Assembly: GCA_019636625.1 (NCBI GenBank)
Contig: JAHBXE010000014.1
Location: 40,588 to 104,587, forward strand
Length of the DNA: 64,000 nucleotides
Direction: 5' to 3'
Source: Phycisphaeraceae bacterium
Lineage (GTDB): Bacteria; Planctomycetota; Phycisphaerae; Phycisphaerales; UBA1924
The notes below the pieces were generated by a model. It saw nothing but the letters and a program-made list of their open reading frames with translations, was not told where the DNA came from and did no database searches. Every line of letters begins with the position of its first letter. Within the stretch, counting starts at the first letter, position 1. Below are positions 34,088 through 44,000 of this stretch, piece by piece. The position numbers and the translations under genes were made by a program.

Positions 34088-34227
34088 GAGGGGGTGAGCC
34101 GAGTAGAATCCGCACCGGCTGCAACATCTTGGCTCCCCGTCGTTAACCAAGGGGCGACAGAGTTTGGGTGCTGGGGCATCTCTTTGTCAACGCCGGCCGA
34201 ATCCGGAATGTCGAGTCAGGAGGACCC

Positions 34228-35991
34228 ATGAGTTCAACCAAACAGCGCCGGCGATTGACCCCCCTCCGCCTCATGGCTTGTGCGGGCGTGGTCGGACTTG
34301 GCGCGGCGGTGTACCTCATCGCGGCGGGGCTGGGCCAGAAGCAGCAGGATCGGGGGAAGGCGGTCCTGACATCGGAGCTGGCGCTGGTCCAGCGATCAAG
34401 CTTCGACATCACGACGACCGCGACGGGTGACCTGCGGGCGCAGAAGCAGAAGGAAATCCGCAGCGAGCTGGAGACGGAGTCGATCATCGTCGAGATCGTC
34501 GCCGAAGGATCGGTGGTCAAGACGGGGGACTTGCTGATCAAGCTCAACGGGGATCCGATCCAGACCCAGATTGACGAAGAGTCCCTGCGCGTGGAATCGG
34601 CGAACGCGGAACTGATCGCGGCGGAGAACGGCTTCAAGATCCAGCGGAGCGAGAATGAGTCCAAGCTGAGGCAGGCCCGGCTGAAGCTGGAACTGGCGCA
34701 GCTGGCGCTGGAGCAGTGGGACAAGGGGGAGCGAGTCCAGAAGGAAAAGGACATCGAGCTGGCGCTGGATGAGACGGCCAAGGAGTTGCAACGCCTCAAG
34801 GACCAGTACGAGAAGAGCATCAACCTGGAGAAGGAAGGCTTCCTGAGCCGGAATCAGCTCCAGATGGATGAGATCGCCTACCGCAAGGCGGTCGCGGCGA
34901 GAGAGAAGGCGGAACTGGAACGGCAGACGTACGAGCAGTACCAGAAGCCCAAGGACCGCAAGAGTAAGGAATCGGACGTTGCGGAAGCGCAGGCGGAACT
35001 TGAGCGCACGATCCAGCAGAACGAGATCGAGCTTGCGAGCAAGGACGCCGACCGCCTGAACAAGCGCCGGCAGCACCAGATGCGGATGGACCGCCTGGCG
35101 AAGCTGCAGAGGCAGCTCGCGGCCTGCACGATCCTCGCCCCGCAGGATGGGCTCGTGGTCTTCGCGACGAGCACGGACAACGACCCCAACAGCCAGGGAC
35201 CGCTGCAGGTCGGCCGGCGGGTGTTCCCGAATGAACTGTTGATCATCCTTCCCGACACCAGTCGGATGATCGCTCAAGTCAAAGTGCACGAGAGCATGGC
35301 GGGCCGCGTGCGGCCCGGACAGTCCGCATCCGTGCGCGTGGATGCGGCCAGCGGGCAGACGTTCCTGGGACGGGTGGAATCCGTCGGGGTGCTCGCCGAG
35401 GGAGGCGGGTGGCGTGACCCGAACCGACGCGAGTACACGGTTCGTATTGCGTTGAATCATGATCCGGACGATGCGCCGCTGAAGCCGTCGATGAGGTGCG
35501 AAGCCACGATCATCCTCGGAAAGGTTGAGAACTCACTGATCGTTCCGATTCAGGCCGTCTTCACGGACGAAATGGTGCGCTTCGTGTACACGCCGGCGCC
35601 GGGCCGGGGGAATCGGTTCGTGCGTGTTCCGATCGGCCTTGGTCAGCGTTCGGATACCTTCGCGCATGTGACGGCGGGACTCGAGGAAGGCACCCGCGTA
35701 CTGGTTCGCCAGCCGCAGCCGGCGGAGGTGGTGCAGGCTCCGTGGGATGAGGCTCAACTGAAAGTCGCGGGCTTCAAACTCGGCGATGATGGGAAGCCGG
35801 TGCCCGTCGGCGGACCGCCCAATCCTCGCGGGCAGTCCCGCGGCGCCGGGCGTGGCGAACCCGTGGGCACCCCGAGCGAGGCGGCACGGGCACGCGGATC
35901 GAAGCCGGAAACGCCGGCGGGATCGAACGAGGTGGCCGCGCAGCCGAAGGCCGAGCCTGCCGCGCCCGCCCCGGCCGAGGGTTCAAAGTAG
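34228..35991 (+). CDS. HlyD/RND-type periplasmic adaptor (efflux membrane-fusion protein)
   Basis: The ATG at 34228 has CAGGAGGA five bases upstream, the best ribosome site in the area. The 587-residue product has an N-terminal membrane anchor (about 15-33), a split lipoyl domain (IIVEIVAEGSVVKTGDLLIKLNG and ACTILAPQDGLVVFATS), and a long intervening coiled-coil hairpin (about 120-310). Beta-barrel and membrane-proximal domains follow (VRPGQSASVRVDAASGQTFLGRVESVG; LIVPIQAVFTDE). A Pro/Ala/Glu-rich tail (about 520-587) is unusual. The coiled coil is long, as in adaptors for MacB-type ABC exporters. No transporter gene adjoins it: the downstream gene lies on the other strand. Confidence 0.9.
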   Translation: MSSTKQRRRLTPLRLMACAGVVGLGAAVYLIAAGLGQKQQDRGKAVLTSELALVQRSSFDITTTATGDLRAQKQKEIRSELETESIIVEIVAEGSVVKTGDLLIKLNGDPIQTQIDEESLRVESANAELIAAENGFKIQRSENESKLRQARLKLELAQLALEQWDKGERVQKEKDIELALDETAKELQRLKDQYEKSINLEKEGFLSRNQLQMDEIAYRKAVAAREKAELERQTYEQYQKPKDRKSKESDVAEAQAELERTIQQNEIELASKDADRLNKRRQHQMRMDRLAKLQRQLAACTILAPQDGLVVFATSTDNDPNSQGPLQVGRRVFPNELLIILPDTSRMIAQVKVHESMAGRVRPGQSASVRVDAASGQTFLGRVESVGVLAEGGGWRDPNRREYTVRIALNHDPDDAPLKPSMRCEATIILGKVENSLIVPIQAVFTDEMVRFVYTPAPGRGNRFVRVPIGLGQRSDTFAHVTAGLEEGTRVLVRQPQPAEVVQAPWDEAQLKVAGFKLGDDGKPVPVGGPPNPRGQSRGAGRGEPVGTPSEAARARGSKPETPAGSNEVAAQPKAEPAAPAPAEGSK

Positions 35992-36025
35992 CCGCGGAAT
36001 CCAGTTCATTACTCAACTCTGCGCG

Positions 36026-37321
36026 TCAGCCGGCGCGCTGGAGGTCCTCCGGCGGCGCCAGTCGGGGGGAGGCGGCGTTGTGCAGCAGCCTTCCCGCGAG
36101 CTTGAGGTCGAACTCGCCGGGGTTGGACGGGTAGAAGTTGTCCTGCGCGACATCCTGGCCCTCGGCCCGGATGATGGCGAGGTCGGTCCGCTCGCGGAGG
36201 ATGAAGCGTTCGGAGCGGCGAGACTCGTTCGCGAAGTCCACGCGCGGATCGCCGATCGTCTGGACCGTGGGGCGGCAGGGGTCATCGGGGAACCACTCGG
36301 TGACGACGGCGTTCTGGCCGTTGCTCAGTGTCACCATGGAGCCCGGCAGGTACGCCGGAACCACGGACAACAGAGCGAGGTACACCATCGGGTCGATCCA
36401 GTCCGCGTACGGGCGATGCTGCATCTGCCGGAGCACACGCACGACGGGCACCGTGTCGTCCCGTCCGGGAGCGCTGGGCGGGTGGCGGAGGCGGTCGAAC
36501 ACGTCGGCCGCGGCGATGATGCGGGCGAAGACGTGGATGTCGGACCCGGCGAGTGACTCGTGGATGGCGTTGCCGGCGCCGTCGGTCCGAACGCGGGCGG
36601 GGAACCCCGTGCCGTCGAACTTCTGGTGGTGGTGAAGGACGCCCGCGGCGGCGGAGGGGCCGATGGCCTCCTTGACGAGTTCGTAGCCGATCTGGACGTG
36701 GGACCGCCAGGCCTCGCACGATTCATCCTGCGTTCGGTTCCAGCGCTCGATGACCTCCGGAGGGAGGCGGAGCATGCCGATGTCGTGGAGCATCGCGCCG
36801 ACGCCAAGGCTGGTGACATCTCGCGCCACGTAGGAGGCGAGGCGGGAGCGTTCGAGGATGAGGTAGTCGTCGAGTTTCAGGCCCATCAGGACACTGAGGA
36901 ACGCGACGGTGCTGGCGTGGGCGAGGGCGGGCTCGCCGCGGCCGACGATTTCCTGCGAGAACACCGCGGCGCGAGGGTTGGCGATGAGGCGGTCGAGCAG
37001 GGCGCCGATGGCGGCGCGATAGGCGGTGTATTCAAGTTTGGCCGGTGCGGCGTGGGAAGCACCCTCGAGCGCCTGCGCGATGTGGCGGGTGAGGTGGGCG
37101 TGGGCGTTGAAAACGGAGGGACAGATGTACTCGCGGACGAAGTCCACCCCGGGATAGCGGATCCAAAGTTCCTTCAACTCGATCTCGCCCAGGCGGGCGA
37201 TGCTGCGGGCGTCGAGTTCCATGCCATCGCTGAGCAGGACCGTGTCCGGCCGGCGCGGGTGGTACACCGGCAGGGCCAGAACCATCCCCGGCTTGGCGTA
37301 GGAAATCGGTACGCGGAGCAT
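36026..37321 (-). CDS. HD-GYP-domain phosphodiesterase-like protein
   Basis: The 431-residue product has an N-terminal segment of about 120 residues of unknown fold (MLRVPISYAKPGMVLALPVY, a start shared with many HD-GYP proteins), then the HD-GYP domain at about 125-345. Metal-ligand motifs are present: H135, H179-D180 (GAMLHDIGMLRLP), H208, H230-H231 (LHHHQKFDGTGFP). The GYP triplet reads GFP. HD-GYP proteins hydrolyse c-di-GMP; with the catalytic residues retained, activity is plausible. A C-terminal domain (about 350-431) resembles the PilZ-free tails of planctomycete relatives. GGAGGAGGG precedes the ATG at 37321. Confidence 0.9.
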   Translation of the reverse strand: MLRVPISYAKPGMVLALPVYHPRRPDTVLLSDGMELDARSIARLGEIELKELWIRYPGVDFVREYICPSVFNAHAHLTRHIAQALEGASHAAPAKLEYTAYRAAIGALLDRLIANPRAAVFSQEIVGRGEPALAHASTVAFLSVLMGLKLDDYLILERSRLASYVARDVTSLGVGAMLHDIGMLRLPPEVIERWNRTQDESCEAWRSHVQIGYELVKEAIGPSAAAGVLHHHQKFDGTGFPARVRTDGAGNAIHESLAGSDIHVFARIIAAADVFDRLRHPPSAPGRDDTVPVVRVLRQMQHRPYADWIDPMVYLALLSVVPAYLPGSMVTLSNGQNAVVTEWFPDDPCRPTVQTIGDPRVDFANESRRSERFILRERTDLAIIRAEGQDVAQDNFYPSNPGEFDLKLAGRLLHNAASPRLAPPEDLQRAG

Positions 37322-37498
37322 GAACCCTCCTCCGGGTTTATCGGCGGTTGGGGAGTGCGGGTTTGGTGGAGGCCGCTGGGTCCGAGAAGGCCTACTCACG
37401 TCGAAGTAGCTACAAATTTCCGAACTCAAGGAGAACCCGCGACCTTGTCAGGTACGGGACTCGCGGTACACCAACGGATGTCTGCCTTCGCAAGAGCC

Positions 37499-38677
37499 TT
37501 ACCGCGGTGCTGTGGGACGGGGCGCCTCGGGAGTCCGATCGGAGGTTGCCTCTCCTGGCTTGTCTGACTCGGTTGCGTCGTGCGGGTCTCGCCACTTGAA
37601 CCATAAATGGTGAGATGCGTCGGGATTTGCCTTAGCGGACATCTGCGGAGTCACTTCGACACGACGACTGTACACAAAGCTCGCTAGCTCGGCCACGACG
37701 TCTCCTTCCGTCACCGGAGACTCGAAGCCAACTATCATGGGTTGGATGATGGTGGAAGCATCGTACATCTTCACCTTGATCGAGGCCGCGGCCTGAATCG
37801 CCGCTTGAATGCTCGCAGGGCTGAGATCGCTTGGAATGGGCATCAGCGATGTGATTTGCTCGCCACCGATCCCGAGAGTTTGAACGCTCAACGTCCCACT
37901 GATGCGACCTGCCGACGCTTCAGCGGAGAGACCTGGCAAGCCCCCCTTGATCTCGCCTCCGGCGGACTTGAAGTCTGCGCGCACGCGGATCCCGACTCCA
38001 ACATAAATTGGCATACTGCCAGCAAATATCTCTTTGACTTCTTCGTTCTTAGCCGCCCGCGCCGTGACTGCTCGCACGCGGTGACTCGGTGGCGTTTCGC
38101 GTGCCGCAGCTTCCTTGACAACTTCGGGAGTCCGATAGCTCACAGTTTCGTAGTCTCGGTCGGTGAACGCCGTCGCTTCTATGGCCAAGTACCTCAGCTT
38201 GCTCTGAATGCCGGTTCCTTCGTCAACTCGGATCATTCGATTGCGGAGCACTTCCCATCCCACCTCCTCCCCGTTGATCTTGGGCGGCACGGCAGGAGTT
38301 CGCGCCTCGAACACTCGCACCGGCATTGACACCGTAAGGTACTTGATGTAGTCGATCACCATGGAGTACGTTTCACCGCTCACCGTTGCGGTGACCGGTC
38401 CGTATGACAAGCTCCCCTTTGCATTCACCTTCGCCATCGCGACTCGCGTGGCATCATTGCCAAAATCAGCAAGGAAGGCGTGCGACCATGTGGCCGGGGC
38501 CATTCCATCCAACTCGGGGACGGACTTGATCCACACAGTCAGCGGGTTGATGGGCTGATATACAAACGCACTTACAAACACTGGTGAGGACGAGTCCCTA
38601 GCGGGCCCCAAAACTCCACATCCATGCCACGGCCAACTGAACAGCAGGCACGTTGCAATCGCCGTACGACGTCTCAT
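37499..38677 (-). CDS. Uncharacterised lipoprotein, less GC-biased
   Basis: The ATG at 38677 (GGAG about ten bases upstream) gives a 392-residue product beginning MRRRTAIATCLLFSWPWHGC, a plausible lipoprotein signal. I recognise no family. The body has alternating strands and helices, a Gly/Ala-rich stretch (about 240-275, KSAGGEIKGGLPGLSAEASA) and a helical run (SIQAAIQAAASIKVKMYDAS). It ends in a Pro/Glu-rich tail. Codon use is visibly less GC-biased than that of the neighbours (many A/T third positions). It is flanked by gaps of 177 and 211 bases, so it is probably a separate unit and may have been acquired. Confidence 0.7.
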   Translation of the reverse strand: MRRRTAIATCLLFSWPWHGCGVLGPARDSSSPVFVSAFVYQPINPLTVWIKSVPELDGMAPATWSHAFLADFGNDATRVAMAKVNAKGSLSYGPVTATVSGETYSMVIDYIKYLTVSMPVRVFEARTPAVPPKINGEEVGWEVLRNRMIRVDEGTGIQSKLRYLAIEATAFTDRDYETVSYRTPEVVKEAAARETPPSHRVRAVTARAAKNEEVKEIFAGSMPIYVGVGIRVRADFKSAGGEIKGGLPGLSAEASAGRISGTLSVQTLGIGGEQITSLMPIPSDLSPASIQAAIQAAASIKVKMYDASTIIQPMIVGFESPVTEGDVVAELASFVYSRRVEVTPQMSAKANPDASHHLWFKWRDPHDATESDKPGEATSDRTPEAPRPTAPR

Positions 38678-38888
38678 TCTGCGTGCTCCATTCTGACATG
38701 GATCTAGTCGATTCGAGGCGCCAGACGGGGCGGCCACGAGGACACCAGTGTGTTACGCCTGCATGACATTGTCAAGAGGTGCGTCATCACACGAATTGGT
38801 GTACTCTGAGACCGCGCGAACTTAAGGGCAATGCCAACGCTTCGGGAGTGCCGACTTCTCCTCGTTGCTTCGTCACACAGGGAGCCTG

Positions 38889-39947
38889 TTATCTCGCCAA
38901 CAACTCAAACCGCTCCGGAATGCGCGGGATGAGGATGATCACCGCCCGAGACCGCGGCGCAAGGCCGGAAGCGGACTTGACCTGAGGCATGGAGAGCATC
39001 GCTTCGCCGAGGGTCTGCAGCGGCTCGAAGTGGACCGTGTCTTCTTCCGGATCTTCGCGGGGACGGGGGGGGCGGCGCCAATCGGCTTCGGGCGCATCGC
39101 TGACGATCACCAGCGCATCGACATCGTCGGCGGTTGGTGCCCCGGGGGTGCGGATCGTGCCGGCGGACCGAAAGTCCGCCCGGGCCATCAGGTGAGGGTA
39201 GGCTCCCGGGAGTTCTTCGCCCGCCGCGGCGGTGAGCAACTGAAATCGGGGTCGTTCAGACACGCTGGGCTCGTACTGGGGCACAAGTTCGAGGCGGAGG
39301 GCGGCGCCCGGGCCGGCGGCGGCCCGAGACGACGGGGTGTCGGCGCCCGGGGCCTCGGGGCTGATCCAGCAGCGGGCGAGCAGGCGGATGCGGCCCGGGC
39401 GGACCTCCTCGGGCTTGTCGCCGACGAGGATGAGTCGCGTCTGGTCGAACTCCGGTCCGCGGACAATGTCGGTCCAGCGAGTGATCTCGCCGAACCACTG
39501 GCGGTGCACGGTGCCGGTCAAGCGGAGCGAAGATTGGACACGCTCGAGGTCGCGAAGGGGCACACTCACGAGCCGTAGCCCGTGCACCTTCCACAGGTCG
39601 CGGGTCGCGTCATCAATCGGGATCGGGCGATCCAGATACCTGGCGAGGACCTCTTCAAGACGGCGGCTGGGCTCTGTGACGGTGAACACGGGGGGCGGGG
39701 CAGGTGGCCGCTCCTCCGCGGGCTTGTCGCCCTTGGGGTCGGGCGAAGCCGGCTTCTCGCGAGGGTCAGTGACGACCCACCACCACAGTTCCAGACCACG
39801 GTCGGCGCCGCGCATAACCGGGCTTGCCCAGGCGGGCGGCGCCGGCGGGGCGGCGGCGCGGCGGCGAGCGCAGGACGACGGCACGGCGGCAACGATGACC
39901 GCCAGGCCGACTATGCACGCTACGCGAATCACGCTGCCGGGTCGCAC
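38889..39947 (-). CDS. Uncharacterised exported protein
   Basis: The 352-residue product starts at GTG (39947), overlapping the end of the LOG-family gene by 19 bases, so coupling is likely. It has an export signal (about 1-27, VACIVGLAVIVAAVPSSC, probably a lipobox at Cys26) and an Ala/Pro-rich linker. Two regions with regular secondary structure follow (RRLEEVLARYLDRPIPIDDA; WTDIVRGPEFDQTRLILVGD). The last 60 residues contain LVIVSDAPEADWRRPPRPRE and a basic, hydrophobic end. No family is recognised. The envelope location is inferred from the signal. Confidence 0.75.
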   Translation of the reverse strand: MRPGSVIRVACIVGLAVIVAAVPSSCARRRAAAPPAPPAWASPVMRGADRGLELWWWVVTDPREKPASPDPKGDKPAEERPPAPPPVFTVTEPSRRLEEVLARYLDRPIPIDDATRDLWKVHGLRLVSVPLRDLERVQSSLRLTGTVHRQWFGEITRWTDIVRGPEFDQTRLILVGDKPEEVRPGRIRLLARCWISPEAPGADTPSSRAAAGPGAALRLELVPQYEPSVSERPRFQLLTAAAGEELPGAYPHLMARADFRSAGTIRTPGAPTADDVDALVIVSDAPEADWRRPPRPREDPEEDTVHFEPLQTLGEAMLSMPQVKSASGLAPRSRAVIILIPRIPERFELLAR

Positions 39948-41059
39948 TCATTGATCCGATCGATGAGTTTCCTCACCAGGCCGAACTTATGGCGGGTGTG
40001 CTGGAACACCAGCCGCGGCAGGGCGAGGTGGTCGGTTTCACCTTCCAGTGGCCCCCGCTGCACCATGCCTCCCTGCTTGATGAGCACGGCGAACTCGGTC
40101 TCCAGCCTCTGGACATCCTCGGGTCGGAGGGGCCGTTTGAGGCGGATGACCAGCGCATCCTTTACGTACCGCGAGGAGTGGTAGATGCGGTAGAACCGTT
40201 CGATGTGGTCGGCGGCATCGGCGGGCGTCTTGGCGATGTGGTAGAGATTGACATCCTCCGGGCTGATGAAGTGCTTGGCGAGCAGGCCGCTTCGGGTCCA
40301 TTGTTCCCATTGCTGCCAGTAGTCGCCGCCCTCGCCCTCGAGCATGACGACGGGAATCATGGACGTCTTGCCGGTCTGAATGAGGGTGAGGGCCTCGTAC
40401 GCCTCATCCATGGTGCCAAAGCCGCCGGGAAGGAGGGCGACGGCCTCGGCCTGGGAGAGGAACATGAGCTTGCGGGTGAAGAAGTAGCGGAAGTGGATCA
40501 GCTTCTCATCGCCCAGAATGACGTCGTTGGCGGTGGTCTCGAACGGGAGGCGAATGGCGACGCCGAAGGAGGCCTCGCGGCCGGGTCCGAGGTGGCCGGC
40601 GTGCATGATGCCGCCGCCGGCGCCGGTGATAACCATCCAGCCGCGGGCGGCCATCAGGCGCGAGAACTCGACGGTGACGGTGTAGTCGGGGTGGCTCGGC
40701 GGTGTGCGGGCGGAACCGAAGATTGTGACCTTGTGAGGGTCGGGGTACTGGCCAAAGACGCGGTAGGCGTACCGAAGTTCCTTGACGGCGGCGGTCATCA
40801 GCTTGAGCTCGCCCGTGTCACGTCCGTCGGGAATGAGCTTGAGTCCGGCGACCATCAACTCGCGAACGAGGCGGGCGTCGTAGGACCCGACCTGCCCCCC
40901 CACTTCCGAGATGAGGCGGTCGAGCTGCGCAGCGATATCCGGATCGTCAGCACGGCGCTGGGCACGCTTCTCGGGCGGCGCGGCGGACTCATCGCGCAGC
41001 GACGTGCTGGCGACAGGGTCGAGTTCGAGGCGGTTTGGCTCGTGCTTGCTGTCAGACAT
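39929..41059 (-). CDS. LOG-family (lysine-decarboxylase-like) Rossmann protein, long form
   Basis: The 376-residue product contains the LOG domain at about 105-290: VTIFGSARTPP, then MVITGAGGGIMHAGHLG and the nucleotide/AMP-hydrolase motif PGGFGTMDEAYEALTLIQTG. LOG proteins hydrolyse nucleoside 5'-monophosphates (cytokinin-activating in plants), while many bacterial members are uncharacterised. This one is longer than the usual 190 residues, with an N-terminal helical extension (about 1-100) and a C-terminal extension. CAGGA lies about six bases before the ATG. It follows the AsmA-like gene by 32 bases and overlaps the next gene. A second, short LOG protein is encoded at 54860. Confidence 0.9.
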   Translation of the reverse strand: MSDSKHEPNRLELDPVASTSLRDESAAPPEKRAQRRADDPDIAAQLDRLISEVGGQVGSYDARLVRELMVAGLKLIPDGRDTGELKLMTAAVKELRYAYRVFGQYPDPHKVTIFGSARTPPSHPDYTVTVEFSRLMAARGWMVITGAGGGIMHAGHLGPGREASFGVAIRLPFETTANDVILGDEKLIHFRYFFTRKLMFLSQAEAVALLPGGFGTMDEAYEALTLIQTGKTSMIPVVMLEGEGGDYWQQWEQWTRSGLLAKHFISPEDVNLYHIAKTPADAADHIERFYRIYHSSRYVKDALVIRLKRPLRPEDVQRLETEFAVLIKQGGMVQRGPLEGETDHLALPRLVFQHTRHKFGLVRKLIDRINECDPAA

Positions 41060-41091
41060 CGCGGTCCTGCATCTTGGTTTCGGGGACGGCT

Positions 41092-44000
41092 TTACGGGCC
41101 GGGACGGATCCCGCGCCGGCCGGAGCGTTCCCGGGCGCGTTCGGGGCTGACGCCGGTTCTGGGTTTGTCTCGACCGCCGACCTCGTCCGGCGTTCGGTCA
41201 CCGATAATGCCGTCGATCATACGCGAGGGGCCCGGAGCCTGGATACCGATCTCCGGTTCGCCGAGCTTGCCCGTGATGGTGGTGACGACCAACTGGTGGC
41301 GGATGCCCTGCCACAGGGCGGAGAGAATGGGGATCGGCCGCGCCGCCCGGGATTGGAGGCGCAGGTCAAGCTCTCGCCCGGGCCAGGTCATCGTCCCGCC
41401 ACCGGACATTTCGATGGAAGCCGATTGCACCGACAGTTCCTCGAACGTGATGGCCGGCCCTTCGATGAATATCGAGGCCCAGGCGAAGTCGAGGCGGGAG
41501 TTGAAGGGGAGTTGCAGGTTGAGGGCCTCGATCAGGCCCGTGACGAGGGGAAGATTGACGACACGACCCCCGGAGATGCGCATGGTGCCCCGGCCGCGGC
41601 GCGATGCCGGATCGGATGCGAGGGCGGTGAGCGTGAGTTCTGCGTCGAGAAGCCCCCGTGAAAACTCGTCCCGCCGGCGAACCGCGGCGTTCTGATCCAA
41701 CGGGTCGGCGGGCGCCGGCGGACCGACGAGCGGCTTGATCGACTGCACCAGCTCGCGCAGGAGTGTGTTGAAGCGGACCCCGGAGAGCTGGAAATCGGCG
41801 TTGACACGGGTTGATTGGCTCTCGGGCGCCATATCGGCCCGAACGCTGAACCGCCCGCCATGGCACGAGCCGTGGGCGTAGGGAATCTGGATCTGTCCGG
41901 GGCCGGCGCCGCTTTGCACCTTGGCTCTCCCGTCGAAGAGCGTCACGCCGGACACTTCGAACCGGGAGGCGAGCAGGTCGAGGTCGAAGGTGGACGGACT
42001 GGGGCCGGGATCTTCAAAGCGGATGCTGACGACGCCGTCCATGTCGGAGATCGGCACGCCCGCCTCAAGCCCCGCGCCAACAAAGTCGAGTTGGCCGACG
42101 AAGCGGACGGCGGGATCGGCAACCGACGGAACGCGGTCGACATCGAGCGTGGCGTCCGTGATCGCAAAGGGGCCGGTGATCGTCAGCTTCAAGCTCTCCA
42201 GCAGCCCCCGGAGTTCTTCCGGCAACACGGCACGCAGTTCGTCCGTGAGTTTGTTCCCGCGCGCGGACACGATCGAGCGGAAGCCGACGGCGCCCGCGGC
42301 GGGGCCTTCGCTCTCGACCGTCCATGCGCCATCGACCTGCAACTTCCACTCCGAGGACTCCAGCGACAAGCCCCGCAGGGTGCCGCCGTCGGGCTCGAAC
42401 TCCACCGCGCCGGAACAGGCGACGGGTGATCGCTTCCCACCGGGTATCGGTTCGATCGTGAGCGCGTGGGGCTCGATGCGCCCGCTCGCGATACGCGGCT
42501 GTTCAGACCCCGGAACGACTGCGACGTTGGCGTCAAACGTCCCGATGGGGCGAAGCCGGTCGTACAGGGACGCCGCGGCGGCACCGCCGAACCTCTCGAG
42601 CATGGGCCGCACCAACGCGGACTCGAATCGGCCGTCCAGCAGCGCCACATCCACGCGACCTTCCCCCGGCCCAAGCGGTAGGCGTCCATCGACCAGGAAC
42701 AGCCCAACGGGAGGGCCGCCCGCGCCGGCGAGGCTCACGTTTCCGGCCGCGGAATCGAAGATGAGCGTTGTCTCCGGAGAGGCGAGGAGGGTTGCCACGC
42801 CACGCATCTCCGGCACGACCAGACGATGCCCGAGAATGTCCGCCGCGAGGTCCCGTCCGCCGGAGACCGACACCCGAACCTCCGGCGGCTCCGCGCCCAC
42901 GAGGTTCGCCTCGACCCGCACATCGGCGAAGCCACCGGGCGAGTGCTCCTTCTTGAGTGATTCGGTCTTGGCTGCGGCTTCCGAAGAAAAGACGCCGATC
43001 ACGGGTTCGAACGTCGAGGTCGCATCGAACGTGGGGCACGTCGCGGACACAAAGAATAACGATGGCGTGTCGCCCTCCGGGAACTCGCCGCGGATGTGAA
43101 TGGTGAGCGTTCCGCCGACTCGCGACGACATGCCTGACGCTCCTGTCAGCAGCGGGCGGGGTGGTCCGACGGCCCGGCCCTCGCGCCACGCATCCGGGAA
43201 CGTGCGAACGGGGATGCCTTCCATATCAAGGAAGAGGTACCGCTCGCTCGCTTCAAACGTTCCGACCAGGCCGCCGACGGCAATGCCCTGCGGCCCTTCG
43301 GGCCCCGGACGTGCCTCACCGGAAGTGACTTCCGCGCTGATGTCGAAGCCGAGAGGAATCTCCGATCCTTCGGCCGCGGGACGCGGTCCGATGCGTACCT
43401 CGGCCGAGCCCGAGGCGGAGATATTGAGATTTCCGATGATCTGCTTGAGCCTCGAATCCTGTCCGCCGGGGAGCGCATGCGTGAGAAGATTGTCAAAGGG
43501 AATGTCATCGGCGTGGATCACGATCTCCGGGGGCGGCGCGGCACTCGTGTCGCTCTTTCCAGGCACGAGAAATCGCGCCGCCACATCCGCCCGACCACCG
43601 TTGACACCCCGGAACGTTCCCTGCACCAGGCGACCCTGCTGGTTGCGGACTTCGACGGCCACATCCTCCGCGATGAGGGGGAACGGGAACTTCTCCGGCA
43701 CGATGCCAACGCGGGGAAGGGAGACATCGACACTGGTCTGGTACTCCGCCCCGACGCCGCGGGGCGCGTAGACGTGGACGAACACGCTGGCCCGGCCGCG
43801 GAAGTCGAACGTTGGCACGGCCCGTCGCTGCTGCAGGTAGCCGACGCGGTCGCCGGACTCACCTTTGGCCAGAAGTGACTCCAGCTCGGCCCCTTCCGCG
43901 GCGGCCTGCTCGGGCGTTCGGATCAACCCGGCGTCAACGAGCTCCTGGTGCCTCTGCTCGTTGAAGAGGGAGCGGATCACCGCGCCGCGATCCGGTCCGA

